Positions 50,137-59,287 of a DNA stretch of 64,000 nt are shown here, piece after piece. Made by a program: the position numbers and the translations under genes. The notes beneath the pieces are model-generated. The model had not been told where the DNA came from. It saw only the letters and a list, made by a program, of their open reading frames with translations, and searched no databases. Each line of letters begins with the position of its first letter. Positions within the stretch are counted from its first letter, which is position 1. Location: NCBI RefSeq assembly GCF_943737005.1, contig NZ_CALSFU010000007.1, forward strand, positions 151,116 to 215,115. Reading direction: 5' to 3'. Origin of the DNA: Achromobacter sp. Marseille-Q4962. Its GTDB lineage: Bacteria > Pseudomonadota > Gammaproteobacteria > Burkholderiales > Burkholderiaceae_B.

Positions 50137-52485
50137 ATGGCCGGATCCGGCAACGATCGCACCCCCGCCCCGTCCGCCAACCCCTGGACGGCCGCCTACG
50201 AATACGCCCTGGACGCCTGGCAGCGCGGCGTCCTGTACGCCGATGTGATGCGCCAGCGCGGCAACCAGTATCACGCGCACATGGCGCAGCGCGCGCCCAA
50301 TGTGCTGAGCATGGAATTCGAGCTGGTGCTGGACGGCCGCGAGCTGCCCCGCCCCGTCAACTACGGCCTGCTGCGCATCAAGCCGCCCGCCGGCGTCGAA
50401 ACCGACCCCATCAAGCGCCCCTTCCTGGTGGTGGATCCGCGCGCGGGCCACGGGCCGGGCATCGGCGGCTTCAAGCCCGAAAGCGAGATCGGCGTGGCCG
50501 TGCGCGCCGGCCATCCCTGCTATTTCGCCACCTTCCTGCCCCAGCCCATGCCCACGCAGACCGTCGAAGACGTGATGCACGCCGAGGCCCGCTTCCTGGA
50601 GGAAATCATCGCCCTGCATCCGCAGGCCGAGGGCAAGCCGGTCGTGGTGGGCAATTGCCAGGCGGGCTGGCAGATCATGATGACGGCGGCCATGCGCCCC
50701 GAGCTGTTCGGCCCCATCATCGTGGCCGGCGCGCCGCTTTCGTACTGGGCCGGCTGGCGCGGCATGAACCCCATGCGCTATTCGGGCGGCCTGCTGGGCG
50801 GCTCCTGGCTCACCGCCCTGACCAGCGACCTCGGCAACGGCCGCTTCGACGGCGCCTGGCTGGTGCAGAACTTCGAGAACCTCAACCCCGCCAACACGCT
50901 CTGGACCAAGCAGTACAACCTGTATTCCAAGGTGGACACCGAAGCCAGCCGCTACCTGGGCTTCGAGAAATGGTGGGGCGGCCACGTGTTTCTCAACGGC
51001 CCCGAAATCCAGTACATCGTGGATAACCTGTTCGTGGGCAACCGGCTGGCCACCGCCGGCCTGGTCACCTCGGACGGCATCCGCATCGACCTGCGCAACA
51101 TCCGGTCGCCCATCGTGGTGTTCTGCTCCAAGGGCGACAACATCACGCCGCCCCCGCAGGCGCTGGGATGGATTCCCGACCTCTACCAGAACGACGACGA
51201 AGTGCTGGCCCACGGCCAGACCATCGTCTATGCGGTGCACGAGAGCATCGGCCACCTGGGCATCTTCGTCTCGGGCAGCGTGGCGCGCAAGGAGCACCAG
51301 GAGTTCACGTCCAACATCGACATGATCGATGTGCTGCCGCCCGGCATCTACCAGGCCGAGATCGCCGACAAGACGCCCGATACGCCCAACGCCGACCTGG
51401 CCTACGGCAACTACGTGCTGTCTTTCGAGCGGCGCGCGGTGGACGACGTGCGCGCCATCGTCGACCGCAAGGAAGAAGACGACCGCCGCTTCGCCGCGGT
51501 GGCGCGCATCTCCGACATGAACCTGGGCCTGTACCGCAGCTTCCTGCAGCCCTGGGTGCGCGCCATGGTGACGCCGCAGTCGGCCGAATGGGCGCAGCGC
51601 CTGCACCCGCTGCGCCTGCCGTACGAACTGATCTCCGACCGCAATCCCTGGGTCGCGCCCGTGGCCAAGGTGGCCGAGCAGGTGCGCGCCCACCGCAAGC
51701 CCGTCTCGCCCGACAATCCCTTCCTGGTCGCCCAGGAAATGTTCTCCAATCTGGTCGAAACCAGCCTCGACATCTGGCAGGAGTTGCGCGACTCCGCGGC
51801 CGAGCGGCTTTTCATGACCGTCTACGGCTCGCCCGTGGTGCAGGACCTCGCCGGCCTGGGCGCCAAGGAAGGGCCGCCGCGCAAGCACCCCGGCGTGTCG
51901 CCGGAACACCGCCGCTTCATGGAAGAGCGCGCCGCCGAGCTGCGCTCCCTGATCAACGAAGGCGGCGCGCAGGTGGCGGCCATCCGCATGCTGCTCTATG
52001 TGGCGGGCGCGGAAGGCGGGCTGGACGAACGCAGCTACGCCCTGATCCGCCGGATGCGGGCCCGGTCCGACACGGCGCTCACGCTGGAGGAATTCAAGGA
52101 CATCGTGCGCGACCAGGCGCTTATCATGCTCATGGACGCGCGCGGCGCGATCAGCGCCATGCCGCGCCTGCTCGACGACGCGCCAGCCGCCGTCATCCGC
52201 AAGGCGCTCGAAACCATGAAACAGGTGCTCGAAGCGGCCCAGCCGCTCAGCGAAGCCGCGCGCGAAAGCCTGGACGAAATGGAGCGCATTTTCCTGGCCG
52301 CCGAGCGCCGCGCGCTCAAGCGCGAGGAAACCCAGCCGGCCGCGCCGCGCAAGACGCCCGTGCGCGTGGCGGCCGCCCGCCGCGAAGCGCCCACCGCGAG
52401 CGCCGCCACGCCCGCGCCCCGCAAACCGGCCGCCGCCAGGCGCGCGGCCCCGCGCAGAAAATCGACCAAGGCCCAACCGGAATGA
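50137..52485 (+). CDS. DUF3141 PHA-synthase-like alpha/beta hydrolase, 782 residues
   Basis: Cytoplasmic protein with an alpha/beta hydrolase core (about 60-420) related to polyhydroxyalkanoate synthases. The nucleophile is Cys174 in VVGNCQAGWQ, as in PHA synthase, with D334 in CSKGDNITPP and H373 in HESIGHLGIF completing the expected triad. A helical DUF3141 region follows (about 420-720). The last 60 residues are a Lys/Arg/Ala/Pro-rich tail (TPVRVAAARREAPTASAATP) like histone-like or phasin-like PhaF tails. The stop overlaps the pta start (ATGA). With pta, ack and fabI it may channel acyl groups or act on storage polymer. Substrate unknown. Confidence 0.85.
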   Translation: MAGSGNDRTPAPSANPWTAAYEYALDAWQRGVLYADVMRQRGNQYHAHMAQRAPNVLSMEFELVLDGRELPRPVNYGLLRIKPPAGVETDPIKRPFLVVDPRAGHGPGIGGFKPESEIGVAVRAGHPCYFATFLPQPMPTQTVEDVMHAEARFLEEIIALHPQAEGKPVVVGNCQAGWQIMMTAAMRPELFGPIIVAGAPLSYWAGWRGMNPMRYSGGLLGGSWLTALTSDLGNGRFDGAWLVQNFENLNPANTLWTKQYNLYSKVDTEASRYLGFEKWWGGHVFLNGPEIQYIVDNLFVGNRLATAGLVTSDGIRIDLRNIRSPIVVFCSKGDNITPPPQALGWIPDLYQNDDEVLAHGQTIVYAVHESIGHLGIFVSGSVARKEHQEFTSNIDMIDVLPPGIYQAEIADKTPDTPNADLAYGNYVLSFERRAVDDVRAIVDRKEEDDRRFAAVARISDMNLGLYRSFLQPWVRAMVTPQSAEWAQRLHPLRLPYELISDRNPWVAPVAKVAEQVRAHRKPVSPDNPFLVAQEMFSNLVETSLDIWQELRDSAAERLFMTVYGSPVVQDLAGLGAKEGPPRKHPGVSPEHRRFMEERAAELRSLINEGGAQVAAIRMLLYVAGAEGGLDERSYALIRRMRARSDTALTLEEFKDIVRDQALIMLMDARGAISAMPRLLDDAPAAVIRKALETMKQVLEAAQPLSEAARESLDEMERIFLAAERRALKREETQPAAPRKTPVRVAAARREAPTASAATPAPRKPAAARRAAPRRKSTKAQPE

Positions 52486-53426
52486 CGCTGCCCGCCACTT
52501 CCCACTACGACCGGCTCATCGCGCGCGCCCAGACCCTGCCGCCCGCGGTGTGCGCCATCGCGCATCCCTGCGACGAGCCCTCGCTCTCGGCCGCCCTGGA
52601 GGCGCGCGACCTCAACCTCCTGCGTCCGGTGCTGGTCGGGCCGGAGCACAAGATCCGCGCCACCGCCGAGCAGTTCGGGCTCGACCTGGGCGATACGCGC
52701 ATCGTCGACGCGCCGCACAGCCACGCAGCCGCGGCGACGGCCGTGTGCCTGGTGCGCGCCGGCGAAGCCGCCCTGCTCATGAAAGGCAGTCTTCATACCG
52801 ACGAGCTGATGCGCGAGGTGGTGGCGCGCGACACCGGGCTGCGCACCGGCCGGCGCATCAGCCACGTCTTCATCATGGAAGTGCCCACGTACCCGGAGCC
52901 GCTCTTCATCACGGACGCGGCCATCAACATCTTCCCCGACCTGGAAACCAAAGCCGACATCATCCGCAACGTCATCGACCTGCACATCGGCCTGGGCCTG
53001 GGCGAGCCGCGCGTGGCGATCCTCTCCGCGGTGGAACAGGTCACGCCCACCATCCCCGGCACCATCGACGCCGCGGCCCTGTGCAAGATGGCCGACCGCG
53101 GCCAGATCCAGGGCGGCGTGCTGGACGGGCCGCTGGCGCTGGACAATGCCATCAGCCCCGAAGCCGCCCGCATCAAGGGCATCCGCTCGCCGGTGGCGGG
53201 CGTGGCCCAGGTGCTGGTGGTGCCCGACCTGGAAGCCGGCAACATGCTGGCCAAGAACCTCACTTTCCTGGCCAACGCCGAGGCCGCCGGCATCGTGCTC
53301 GGCGCGCGCGTGCCCATCATCCTGACCAGCCGCGCCGACAGTCCGCGCACCCGCCTGGCCTCGTGCGCCGTGGCGGCCATCTACGCGCACTACCTGGCCC
53401 AGCAGCAGGCGCTGCCGCTGGCCTGA
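52482..53426 (+). CDS. pta: Phosphate acyltransferase (acetyl/butyryl), 314 residues
   Basis: Enzyme that exchanges CoA for phosphate on an acyl group. The single phosphotransacylase domain shows LLMKGSLHTDELMREVVARD, ISHVFIMEVPTYPEPLFITD, and the C-terminal ILTSRADSPRTRLASCAVAA. The length matches the short Pta/Ptb type, not the 700-residue E. coli form. The bifunctional name 'enoyl-CoA hydratase/phosphate acetyltransferase' does not apply, as the extra domain is absent. ATG 52482 overlaps the DUF3141 stop, and ack follows 34 bp later. Confidence 0.92.
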   Translation: MTLPATSHYDRLIARAQTLPPAVCAIAHPCDEPSLSAALEARDLNLLRPVLVGPEHKIRATAEQFGLDLGDTRIVDAPHSHAAAATAVCLVRAGEAALLMKGSLHTDELMREVVARDTGLRTGRRISHVFIMEVPTYPEPLFITDAAINIFPDLETKADIIRNVIDLHIGLGLGEPRVAILSAVEQVTPTIPGTIDAAALCKMADRGQIQGGVLDGPLALDNAISPEAARIKGIRSPVAGVAQVLVVPDLEAGNMLAKNLTFLANAEAAGIVLGARVPIILTSRADSPRTRLASCAVAAIYAHYLAQQQALPLA

Positions 53427-53460
53427 GCCCAGGCGCGTCGACACCGAAAGAAGCCCCGCC

Positions 53461-54645
53461 ATGACCGACACCATCCTCGTCATCAACGCCGGCAGCTCCA
53501 GCATCAAGTTCCACCTGTACGACATCGAGGGTCCGCAGGAGCTGTCCCCGCGGCTGGGCGGCCAGCTCGACGGCATCGGCACCCGACGTCCCCGCCTGCG
53601 CGTGCGCAATGCCGCGGGCGAAACACTGGTGGAGCGCGAGATCGCGCCCGGGCACGCGGCCGACGTGCCCAACGCCCAGGAAGTGGTGGGCACCTGGCTG
53701 AGCGGGCACCTGGGCGGCGCGCCGCTCGCCATCGGGCATCGCGTGGTGCACGGCGGGCCCGACCTGGCCGAGCCGGTGCTGGTCGACGACGCCCTGCTCG
53801 CCCGCCTGGAAGCGCTCTCGCCGCTCGCGCCGCTGCACCAGCCCAACAACCTCGCCCCCATCCGCGTCATCCGCGAACGCCGTCCCGAGATTCCGCAGGT
53901 CGCGTGCTTCGACACGGCGTTTCACCGCACCCACTCCGACGTGGCCGACCGCTACGCGGTGCCGGAGCGCCTGTACGAACAGGGCGTGCGGCGCTACGGC
54001 TTTCACGGGCTGTCCTACGAATACATCGCCCAGCGCCTGAAAAAGGCGCTGCCCGACATCGCCATGGGCCGCATCGTGGCCGCGCACCTGGGCTCCGGCG
54101 TGTCGGCCTGCGCCATCCACCAGGGCAGGAGCGTGGACAGCACCATGGGCTTCACGGCGCTGGAGGGCCTGCCCATGGGCACCCGGCCGGGCCGGCTGGA
54201 CGCGGGCGCCGTGCTCTGGATGATGGAGCAGGGCATGGGCCACGACGAAATCGAACACCTGCTCTATTACGAATGCGGCCTCAAGGGCCTGTCGGGCATC
54301 AGCAACGACATGCGCGAACTGCTGGCCAGCGACACGCCGGCCGCGCGGCGCGCGCTGGCGTATTTCGCCTGGCGCGTGGCCGAAGGCATGATGGGGCTGG
54401 GCTGCGCCATGAACGGCATCGACGCCATCGTCTTCACCGCCGGCGTGGGCGAGAATTCGCCGCAGATCCGGCAGGCCATCGCCGACCACTGGGGCTGGCT
54501 GGGCGTGGAGCTCGACCCCGAGCGCAATGCGCGCCACGGTCCGCGCATCTCCACCGAGCAGAGCCGCATCGGCGTCTATGTGGTGCGCACCAACGAAGAG
54601 CTCATCATCGCGCAGCACACGCTGGCGCTGGTGAGGCCGCAATGA
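53461..54645 (+). CDS. ackA: Acetate/acyl kinase, 394 residues
   Basis: ASKHA-fold kinase converting acyl phosphate and ADP to acid and ATP. Motifs are ILVINAGSSSIKFHLYD at the start, PEIPQVACFDTAFHRTHSDV with the catalytic Asp, RYGFHGLSYEYI, and GSGVSACAIHQGRSVDSTMG for nucleotide binding. The length is typical of AckA. Together with Pta it forms an acyl-CoA to acid route with ATP gain. Its stop overlaps the fabI start by 4 bp. Confidence 0.94.
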   Translation: MTDTILVINAGSSSIKFHLYDIEGPQELSPRLGGQLDGIGTRRPRLRVRNAAGETLVEREIAPGHAADVPNAQEVVGTWLSGHLGGAPLAIGHRVVHGGPDLAEPVLVDDALLARLEALSPLAPLHQPNNLAPIRVIRERRPEIPQVACFDTAFHRTHSDVADRYAVPERLYEQGVRRYGFHGLSYEYIAQRLKKALPDIAMGRIVAAHLGSGVSACAIHQGRSVDSTMGFTALEGLPMGTRPGRLDAGAVLWMMEQGMGHDEIEHLLYYECGLKGLSGISNDMRELLASDTPAARRALAYFAWRVAEGMMGLGCAMNGIDAIVFTAGVGENSPQIRQAIADHWGWLGVELDPERNARHGPRISTEQSRIGVYVVRTNEELIIAQHTLALVRPQ

Positions 54646-55415
54646 GCGCCGCCCGGCCGCTGGCCGGCAAGCGCGGGCTGGTCACCGGCATCGCCAACGC
54701 GGACTCCATCGCCTGGGGCTGCGCCAAGGCGTTCCGCGCGCTGGGCGCGGAGCTGGCCGTCACCTATCTCAACGACAAGGCGCGCGTGCACGTCGAGCCG
54801 CTGGCGCGGCAGGTGCAGGCCGCCATGCTGATGCCGCTGGACCTGTTGCGCGACGGCCAGCTCGAAGCCGTTTTCGCGCGCATCGACAAAGAATGGGGCA
54901 GCCTGGATTTCGTGCTGCATTCCATTGCCTACGCGCCGCGCGAAGACCTGCACGGCCGCGTCGCCGATTGCTCGCGCGCGGGCTTCCTGCAGGCCATGGA
55001 CGTGTCGTGCTGGTCTTTCATCCGCATGGCCAAGCTGGCCGAGCCGCTGATGCCGCGCGGCGGCGCCCTCTTCTGCATGAGCTACTACGGCTCGCAGATG
55101 GTGGTCGAGCACTACAACATGATGGGGCCGGTGAAGGCGGCGCTGGAATCGGCCACGCGCTACCTGGCGGCCGAGCTCGGCCCGCATGGCATCCGCGTGC
55201 ACGCGATATCGCCCGGCCCGCTCAAGACCCGCGCCGCCTCGGGCATCGCCGAGTTCGACGCGCTGCTGGACCGCGCCCAGGCCAAGGCCCCGGCCCGCAG
55301 CCTGGTTTCGATCGACGACGTGGGCGAAGCCACCGCCTGGCTGGCCACGGACGCCGCGCGCCTCATGACGGGCCAGACGCTGTATATCGACGGCGGCTAC
55401 CACATCATCGACTGA
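54642..55415 (+). CDS. Enoyl-ACP reductase, FabI-like paralogue, 257 residues
   Basis: NAD-dependent short-chain-dehydrogenase-fold enoyl reductase. The cofactor turn is GKRGLVTGIANADSIAWGCA, and the FabI active site is Y148-Y149 in MSYYGSQMV, Y158 and K165 in HYNMMGPVKAA, matching E. coli Y146/Y156/K163. The end reads LYIDGGYHIID. Because it is fused by overlap to ackA and pta rather than to fatty-acid genes, it is likely a second copy specialised for a CoA or ACP substrate of this operon. It converges with the SulP gene at 15 bp. Confidence 0.88.
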   Translation: MSAARPLAGKRGLVTGIANADSIAWGCAKAFRALGAELAVTYLNDKARVHVEPLARQVQAAMLMPLDLLRDGQLEAVFARIDKEWGSLDFVLHSIAYAPREDLHGRVADCSRAGFLQAMDVSCWSFIRMAKLAEPLMPRGGALFCMSYYGSQMVVEHYNMMGPVKAALESATRYLAAELGPHGIRVHAISPGPLKTRAASGIAEFDALLDRAQAKAPARSLVSIDDVGEATAWLATDAARLMTGQTLYIDGGYHIID

Positions 55416-55430
55416 AAGCCGCCGGCCCGC

Positions 55431-57119
55431 TCAGCCCAGGGTCGCGGGCGCCGCCTGGCGCCAGCGTTCGATGGCTTCCACCGCCTGCTCGGCGCTGCCG
55501 AAGATGCGCTCGCGCCCGACCTTGTCCGCCAGACCCGACCGCTCCAGCGCCAGCCGGAACTGCCCATGGCCGCCCGCGATGGCCAGCGCGATGCCGCGCG
55601 CATCCAGCTCGCGCTTCAGTCCGTACAAGGCTTCCACGGCATCGGCGTCCGCCTGCGTCATGGCCTCCGCGTCCAGCACGAACCATTGCACATCGCCTGC
55701 CCGGTCCATGATTTCGCGGGCCCGGCGCCGGAACGCATCGGCATTGAAAAACCAGACCGACGATTCGAACAGCCACACCACGATGCCGGGCACGGGCCGG
55801 GCGTCGGGGTTCAGGTGCAGCTTGCCCAGCACGGTTTCGCCCGGCAGCCGGCCCAGCAGGGCATCGCGCGGATTGGCCGACACGTACATGGCGTAGAGCA
55901 GCGTCGCGCCCACCGACACGGCCACACCCTGCAGCACGCCGAATCCCACCACCCCCACCGCCGCCAGCAGCGCGAACGCCAGCTCGATCCGGGAAATCCG
56001 CGCCAGCCGGCGAAACGCCGCCAGGTCGAACAGACTGGCGGCCGCCAGCAGGAGAATGGCAGACAGCACGGCCTGGGGCAGCCAGTACAGGGGCTTGCCC
56101 AGCAGGCTTACCACCAGGGCCAGCGCCACCGCCGCGCTGGCGGCCGTCAGGGGCGAGGAGCCTCCCGCGGCCAGCCCCACGGCCGTGCGCGAATCCGCGC
56201 CCGTGACCGCAAAGCCGTGGAACAGGCCCGCCGCCACGTTGGCCGCGCCGAAGCCCACCAGCTCCCGGTTGGGGTCGATGTGCTCGCCCGAGTGTGCGGC
56301 AAAGCTGCGCGCCGTGACGATGCCGCTGGAAAAACTCACCACCAGCACGCCGGCCGCCCCCAACAACACGCCGTCGATGCCCGCCATGCGCGGCGGCAGC
56401 CCGATCGCCGGCAGGCCGGCGGGCACGTCGCCCACCACGGCGATGCCCAGCGCCGGAAAGTCCAGCATCCAGGAAAGGACGCAGGCCAGCGCCACCAGCA
56501 GGATGGGGCCCGGCCAGCTCGGCCGGTAGCGCTTGAGCCAGATGAGCGCCGCGCACGACACCAGCCCGAGGCACAGCGTGGGCAGGCGGATCTCGCCCAC
56601 CCGCCGCGACAGCTCCAGGAACGGATGGACCAGCCCGCTGTCGCGCAGCCCCACGCCGGTCAGCCCGCTGAGCTGCGACAGCGCCAGCGTGACGGCCACT
56701 CCCGCCATGTAGCCCACCAGCACGGGCCGCGAAAGCAGGTTGGCCAGCACGCCCAGCCGCAGGACGCGGGCGGCCAGGCAGCCCAGGCCCACCGTCAGCG
56801 CGATCGCGCTGGCGCCGGCCAGGCGTTCCTCGGGCGTGATCAGCGCCATGGTGGACAGCGTGGCGGCGATCAGCGTGCAGGTGGCGGTGTCGGGCCCCAC
56901 GATCAGCGTGCGCGACGATCCGAAGAGCGCATAGCCCAGCATGCCCGCAATGGCCGCCCAGATTCCGGCCACCGGCGGCACGCCCATCATGGCCGCATAC
57001 GCCAGCCCCACGGGCAGCGCCACCGCCGCCACGCTCAGGCCCGCCGTGACATCCCGCCTGGCGGAATCGCGCGTGATTCCCCGGAAATGGTTCAAGCCTG
57101 GAAAGAGGCGCAGCAGCAT
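55431..57119 (-). CDS. SulP-family anion transporter with STAS domain, 562 residues
   Basis: Inner-membrane carrier for sulfate, bicarbonate or dicarboxylates. The SulP signature is seen as ALPVGLAYAAMMGVPPVAGI in the first helices and FGAANVAAGLFHGFAVTGAD further on, with about 12-14 helices to residue 410. The C-terminal STAS domain (about 425-540) has WFVLDAEAMTQADADAVEAL. ATG 57119 is chosen; a TTG 7 codons upstream has no clear ribosome site. No carbonic anhydrase or sulfate gene is linked, so the anion is unknown. Confidence 0.9.
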   Translation of the reverse strand: MLLRLFPGLNHFRGITRDSARRDVTAGLSVAAVALPVGLAYAAMMGVPPVAGIWAAIAGMLGYALFGSSRTLIVGPDTATCTLIAATLSTMALITPEERLAGASAIALTVGLGCLAARVLRLGVLANLLSRPVLVGYMAGVAVTLALSQLSGLTGVGLRDSGLVHPFLELSRRVGEIRLPTLCLGLVSCAALIWLKRYRPSWPGPILLVALACVLSWMLDFPALGIAVVGDVPAGLPAIGLPPRMAGIDGVLLGAAGVLVVSFSSGIVTARSFAAHSGEHIDPNRELVGFGAANVAAGLFHGFAVTGADSRTAVGLAAGGSSPLTAASAAVALALVVSLLGKPLYWLPQAVLSAILLLAAASLFDLAAFRRLARISRIELAFALLAAVGVVGFGVLQGVAVSVGATLLYAMYVSANPRDALLGRLPGETVLGKLHLNPDARPVPGIVVWLFESSVWFFNADAFRRRAREIMDRAGDVQWFVLDAEAMTQADADAVEALYGLKRELDARGIALAIAGGHGQFRLALERSGLADKVGRERIFGSAEQAVEAIERWRQAAPATLG

Positions 57120-57408
57120 GGCGGAAGACGGAAGTGACAAGGGGATAGGCCCGCAGGCGTGTCGGCGACACGCGCTAGCCTACACCAGCCCGGCGCGGGC
57201 GTGCCTTGCGGCTGGCAGGCCCCGCCGCATCATTCCTTCACAGAATGAAGTTTCTTAAATTTTTATCTCTTTTCGGAAGAAGCGGCCCTGCGTACAGTCG
57301 CGGACGGCACGGCGCGTGCCATGCCCGCGCCGCATCGCGCCCGCGCGACGCGCCGCCAGGCGCTCGCGCGGGCGCGCACGAACAAGCACAACACGATCAG
57401 GAGACTGC

Positions 57409-58398
57409 ATGTCCTACGCATTCTGGCGCGGCGCCCGCCGCGCGCTGACGCTCGCCGCCCTGGCGGCCGCCCTGCTTCCCGCCGCAGGCCACGCCGGCCC
57501 GGGCTACCCCGACCGCCCCATCAGGCTCGTGGTGCCCTGGCCGCCCGGCGGCGCCACCGATGCGCTGGGCCGCATGCTGGCCCAGCGCCTGGGCGAGCGG
57601 CTGGGCCAGACCGTCATCGTGGACAACAAGGCGGGCGCGGGCGGCAACATCGGCACCGCCGCCTTCGTGCGCGAGAAACCGGACGGCTACACGCTGCTGG
57701 TGGCCACCAGTTCCACCAACGCGGCCAATCCTCACCTGTATTCGCGCCTGGGTTTCGACCCGGTCAAGGACTTCACGCCCGTGGCGTTCGTGGCGGAAAT
57801 CCCGAACATTCTGGAGGTGCCCGCGCAGTCTCCGTTCCATTCCGTGCAGGAACTGGTGCAGGCGGCCCGGGCCAGGCCCGGAAAACTCAACTATGGCTCC
57901 GGCGGCGTGGGGTCGTCCCAGCATCTCGCGGGCAGCATGTTCAAGGCCCGCACCGGGGTGGACGTGGTGCATATCCCCTACAAGGGCAGCGGCCCGGCCG
58001 TGGCGGACCTGCTCGCCGGACAGGTGGACATGATGATAGACACGGGCTCGCTCGCCCAGGTGCAGGCCGGTTCGCTGCGGGCTCTGGCCGTGGCCGCGCG
58101 CAAGCGCCTGCCCGCCCTGCCGGACGTGCCCACCTTCGCGGAAGCGGGCGTGGCCGACATGTACGCCTCCGCCTGGTACGGCATCGTGGCGCCCGCGGGC
58201 ACGCCGCCGGACGTGGCGGCGCGCCTGAACCGGGAAATCAATGCGGTCGCCGCCGACCCCGACATGCGCCGGCGCATGGAGGCCATGGGCGCCCAGGTGC
58301 CCGACGCGCAGACGCCGGAAGCGTTCGGCCGGTTCATGCGAACGGAAATCGACCGCTACGCCGGCATCGTGAAACTGTCGGGCGCCAGGATGGAGTAG
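57409..58398 (+). CDS. Bug-family (TctC-like) solute-binding protein, 329 residues
   Basis: Third orphan Bug protein of the window. The signal peptide runs from [20 protein letters not shown] to about GHA-GPG. Family landmarks are [40 protein letters not shown] and [23 protein letters not shown] 57409 has a CAGGAG site. A GC-rich hairpin (GGCCCG/CGGGCC) lies 10 bp after the stop with only a short TTTC, and the IS remnant begins just beyond, possibly having replaced part of the terminator. The ligand is unknown. Confidence 0.92.
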   Translation: MSYAFWRGARRALTLAALAAALLPAAGHAGPGYPDRPIRLVVPWPPGGATDALGRMLAQRLGERLGQTVIVDNKAGAGGNIGTAAFVREKPDGYTLLVATSSTNAANPHLYSRLGFDPVKDFTPVAFVAEIPNILEVPAQSPFHSVQELVQAARARPGKLNYGSGGVGSSQHLAGSMFKARTGVDVVHIPYKGSGPAVADLLAGQVDMMIDTGSLAQVQAGSLRALAVAARKRLPALPDVPTFAEAGVADMYASAWYGIVAPAGTPPDVAARLNREINAVAADPDMRRRMEAMGAQVPDAQTPEAFGRFMRTEIDRYAGIVKLSGARME

Positions 58399-58436
58399 GC
58401 CCAGGGCCCGCCGCCGGGCCTTTCAAGAAAAAATCT

Positions 58437-58450
58437 ATGGTCAGCCCGAT
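58437..58450. repeat. Left inverted repeat of the IS remnant
   Basis: ATGGTCAGCCCGAT, the exact reverse complement of 59268-59281. Confidence 0.85.
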
Positions 58451-58685
58451 TTTTGCCAGCGAGGAAGTGTTGGCGCAAATTGGGCTTTGCCCAAATCTGT
58501 TCGGAGCCGGTTGGGGACAAGTCCCCGCTCCATGACGAGAGCCGCGCCCGGCAACCCTCAAAAGCGCCCTAGCATCCAAGTGCTGAATTTTTTGCCGGGT
58601 TTCCTGCCAGGCCGTCGAGCCGTTTATGTCTGCACGTACTCGCGTCGCAAAACCAGGAAGTGACAGCGTAAAACGGTGATGAAGG
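58451..58685 (-). ncRNA. Candidate bridge/seek RNA region in the IS noncoding end
   Basis: The downstream end of the IS, where IS1111-type elements encode their target-guiding RNA, keeps two clear hairpins on the minus strand: GGGGAC-TT-GTCCCC and TTGGGC-AAA-GCCCAA. No expression evidence exists, and the RNA boundaries are not defined. Confidence 0.35.
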
Positions 58686-59216
58686 TCAGGCTGCGCCAAC
58701 CGCCTGCTCACTTCGGTCGTGCGTTCCGTTGGCGAGGATGGCCCAGGCTATCCTCGCCAATTTGTTGGCCAGCGCGCAGGCCGCCACATTCGAGTGACGC
58801 CTTGCCGGCAGCTCGCGCCCCCGGATGCCGAGTCGATCCGTGCGCCGCCCGATGCGTTGCATGACCGCTCGTGCGCCTTGCACCAACAATCGTCTGAGAT
58901 TCTTGTCGCCGCGCTTGCTGATACCCAACAGCGTGGGTGTGCCGCCCGTGCTGTACTGGCGAGGCGCCAAGCCCGCCGAGGCGGCGAACTGGCGTGCCGA
59001 GCCGACTTGCCGCGCATCGCCCGGTTCTGTCATCAGCACGCTCGCCGTGATCGGCCCGATGCGGGGGAGTTCCGGGAGCCGCTGGCCGCGCTCAGCCTCG
59101 CGCAGCCGCTGGCGCGAGCACTTCTTGCGAAACACCACTCTGCCGGTCGCGTCCTGCCCGTGCAAATGAAAGCCATGCTTGCCCAGATCAATGCCAATTA
59201 GCGTGACGGTGTTCAT
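58686..59216 (-). pseudogene. Truncated IS110-family transposase (in-frame internal deletion), 176 residues
   Basis: The first 38 residues (TVTLIGIDLGKHGFHLHG, including the first catalytic Asp10 of the DEDD RuvC-like domain) run directly into the C-terminal transposase_20 domain (LPRIGPITASVLM, AASAGLAPRQYSTGGTPTLL) with its conserved Ser. About 150 residues carrying the other catalytic E and D residues are missing, against a usual 310-350. The junction is near 59100 and the frame is kept, so a short protein could be made, but it should not catalyse transposition. ATG 59216 matches the family start. Confidence 0.85.
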
Positions 59217-59267
59217 GAGAGGGCTCCCAGAAAGACCGATCCCCACTCAGCGTACCGCTTCGTGGGG

Positions 59268-59281
59268 ATCGGGCTGACCAT
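59268..59281. repeat. Right inverted repeat of the IS remnant
   Basis: ATCGGGCTGACCAT, the reverse complement of the left end. An 11-bp hairpin (59236-59246 with 59262-59272) overlaps it. Confidence 0.85.
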
Positions 59282-59287
59282 CTCATT

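Larger units (their letters stand above)
58437..59281 (-). mobile_element. Internally deleted IS110-family (IS1111-like) insertion sequence remnant
   Basis: An 845-bp element is bounded by 14-bp perfect inverted repeats. The transposase runs leftward. The left, downstream end holds about 249 bp of noncoding DNA and the right, upstream end only about 65 bp. This layout (long 3' noncoding end plus near-terminal inverted repeats) is that of the IS1111 branch of IS110. The transposase keeps only about half the usual length. I believe it is close to Bordetella IS1663, from memory only. Exact ends may lie a few bases outside the inverted repeats. Confidence 0.8.

Noticed and set aside
57230..57248. 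Dyad TCATTC/GAATGA before the third Bug gene
   Set aside because: Only 6 bp with a 7-base loop in an AT-rich patch; too likely by chance to list.
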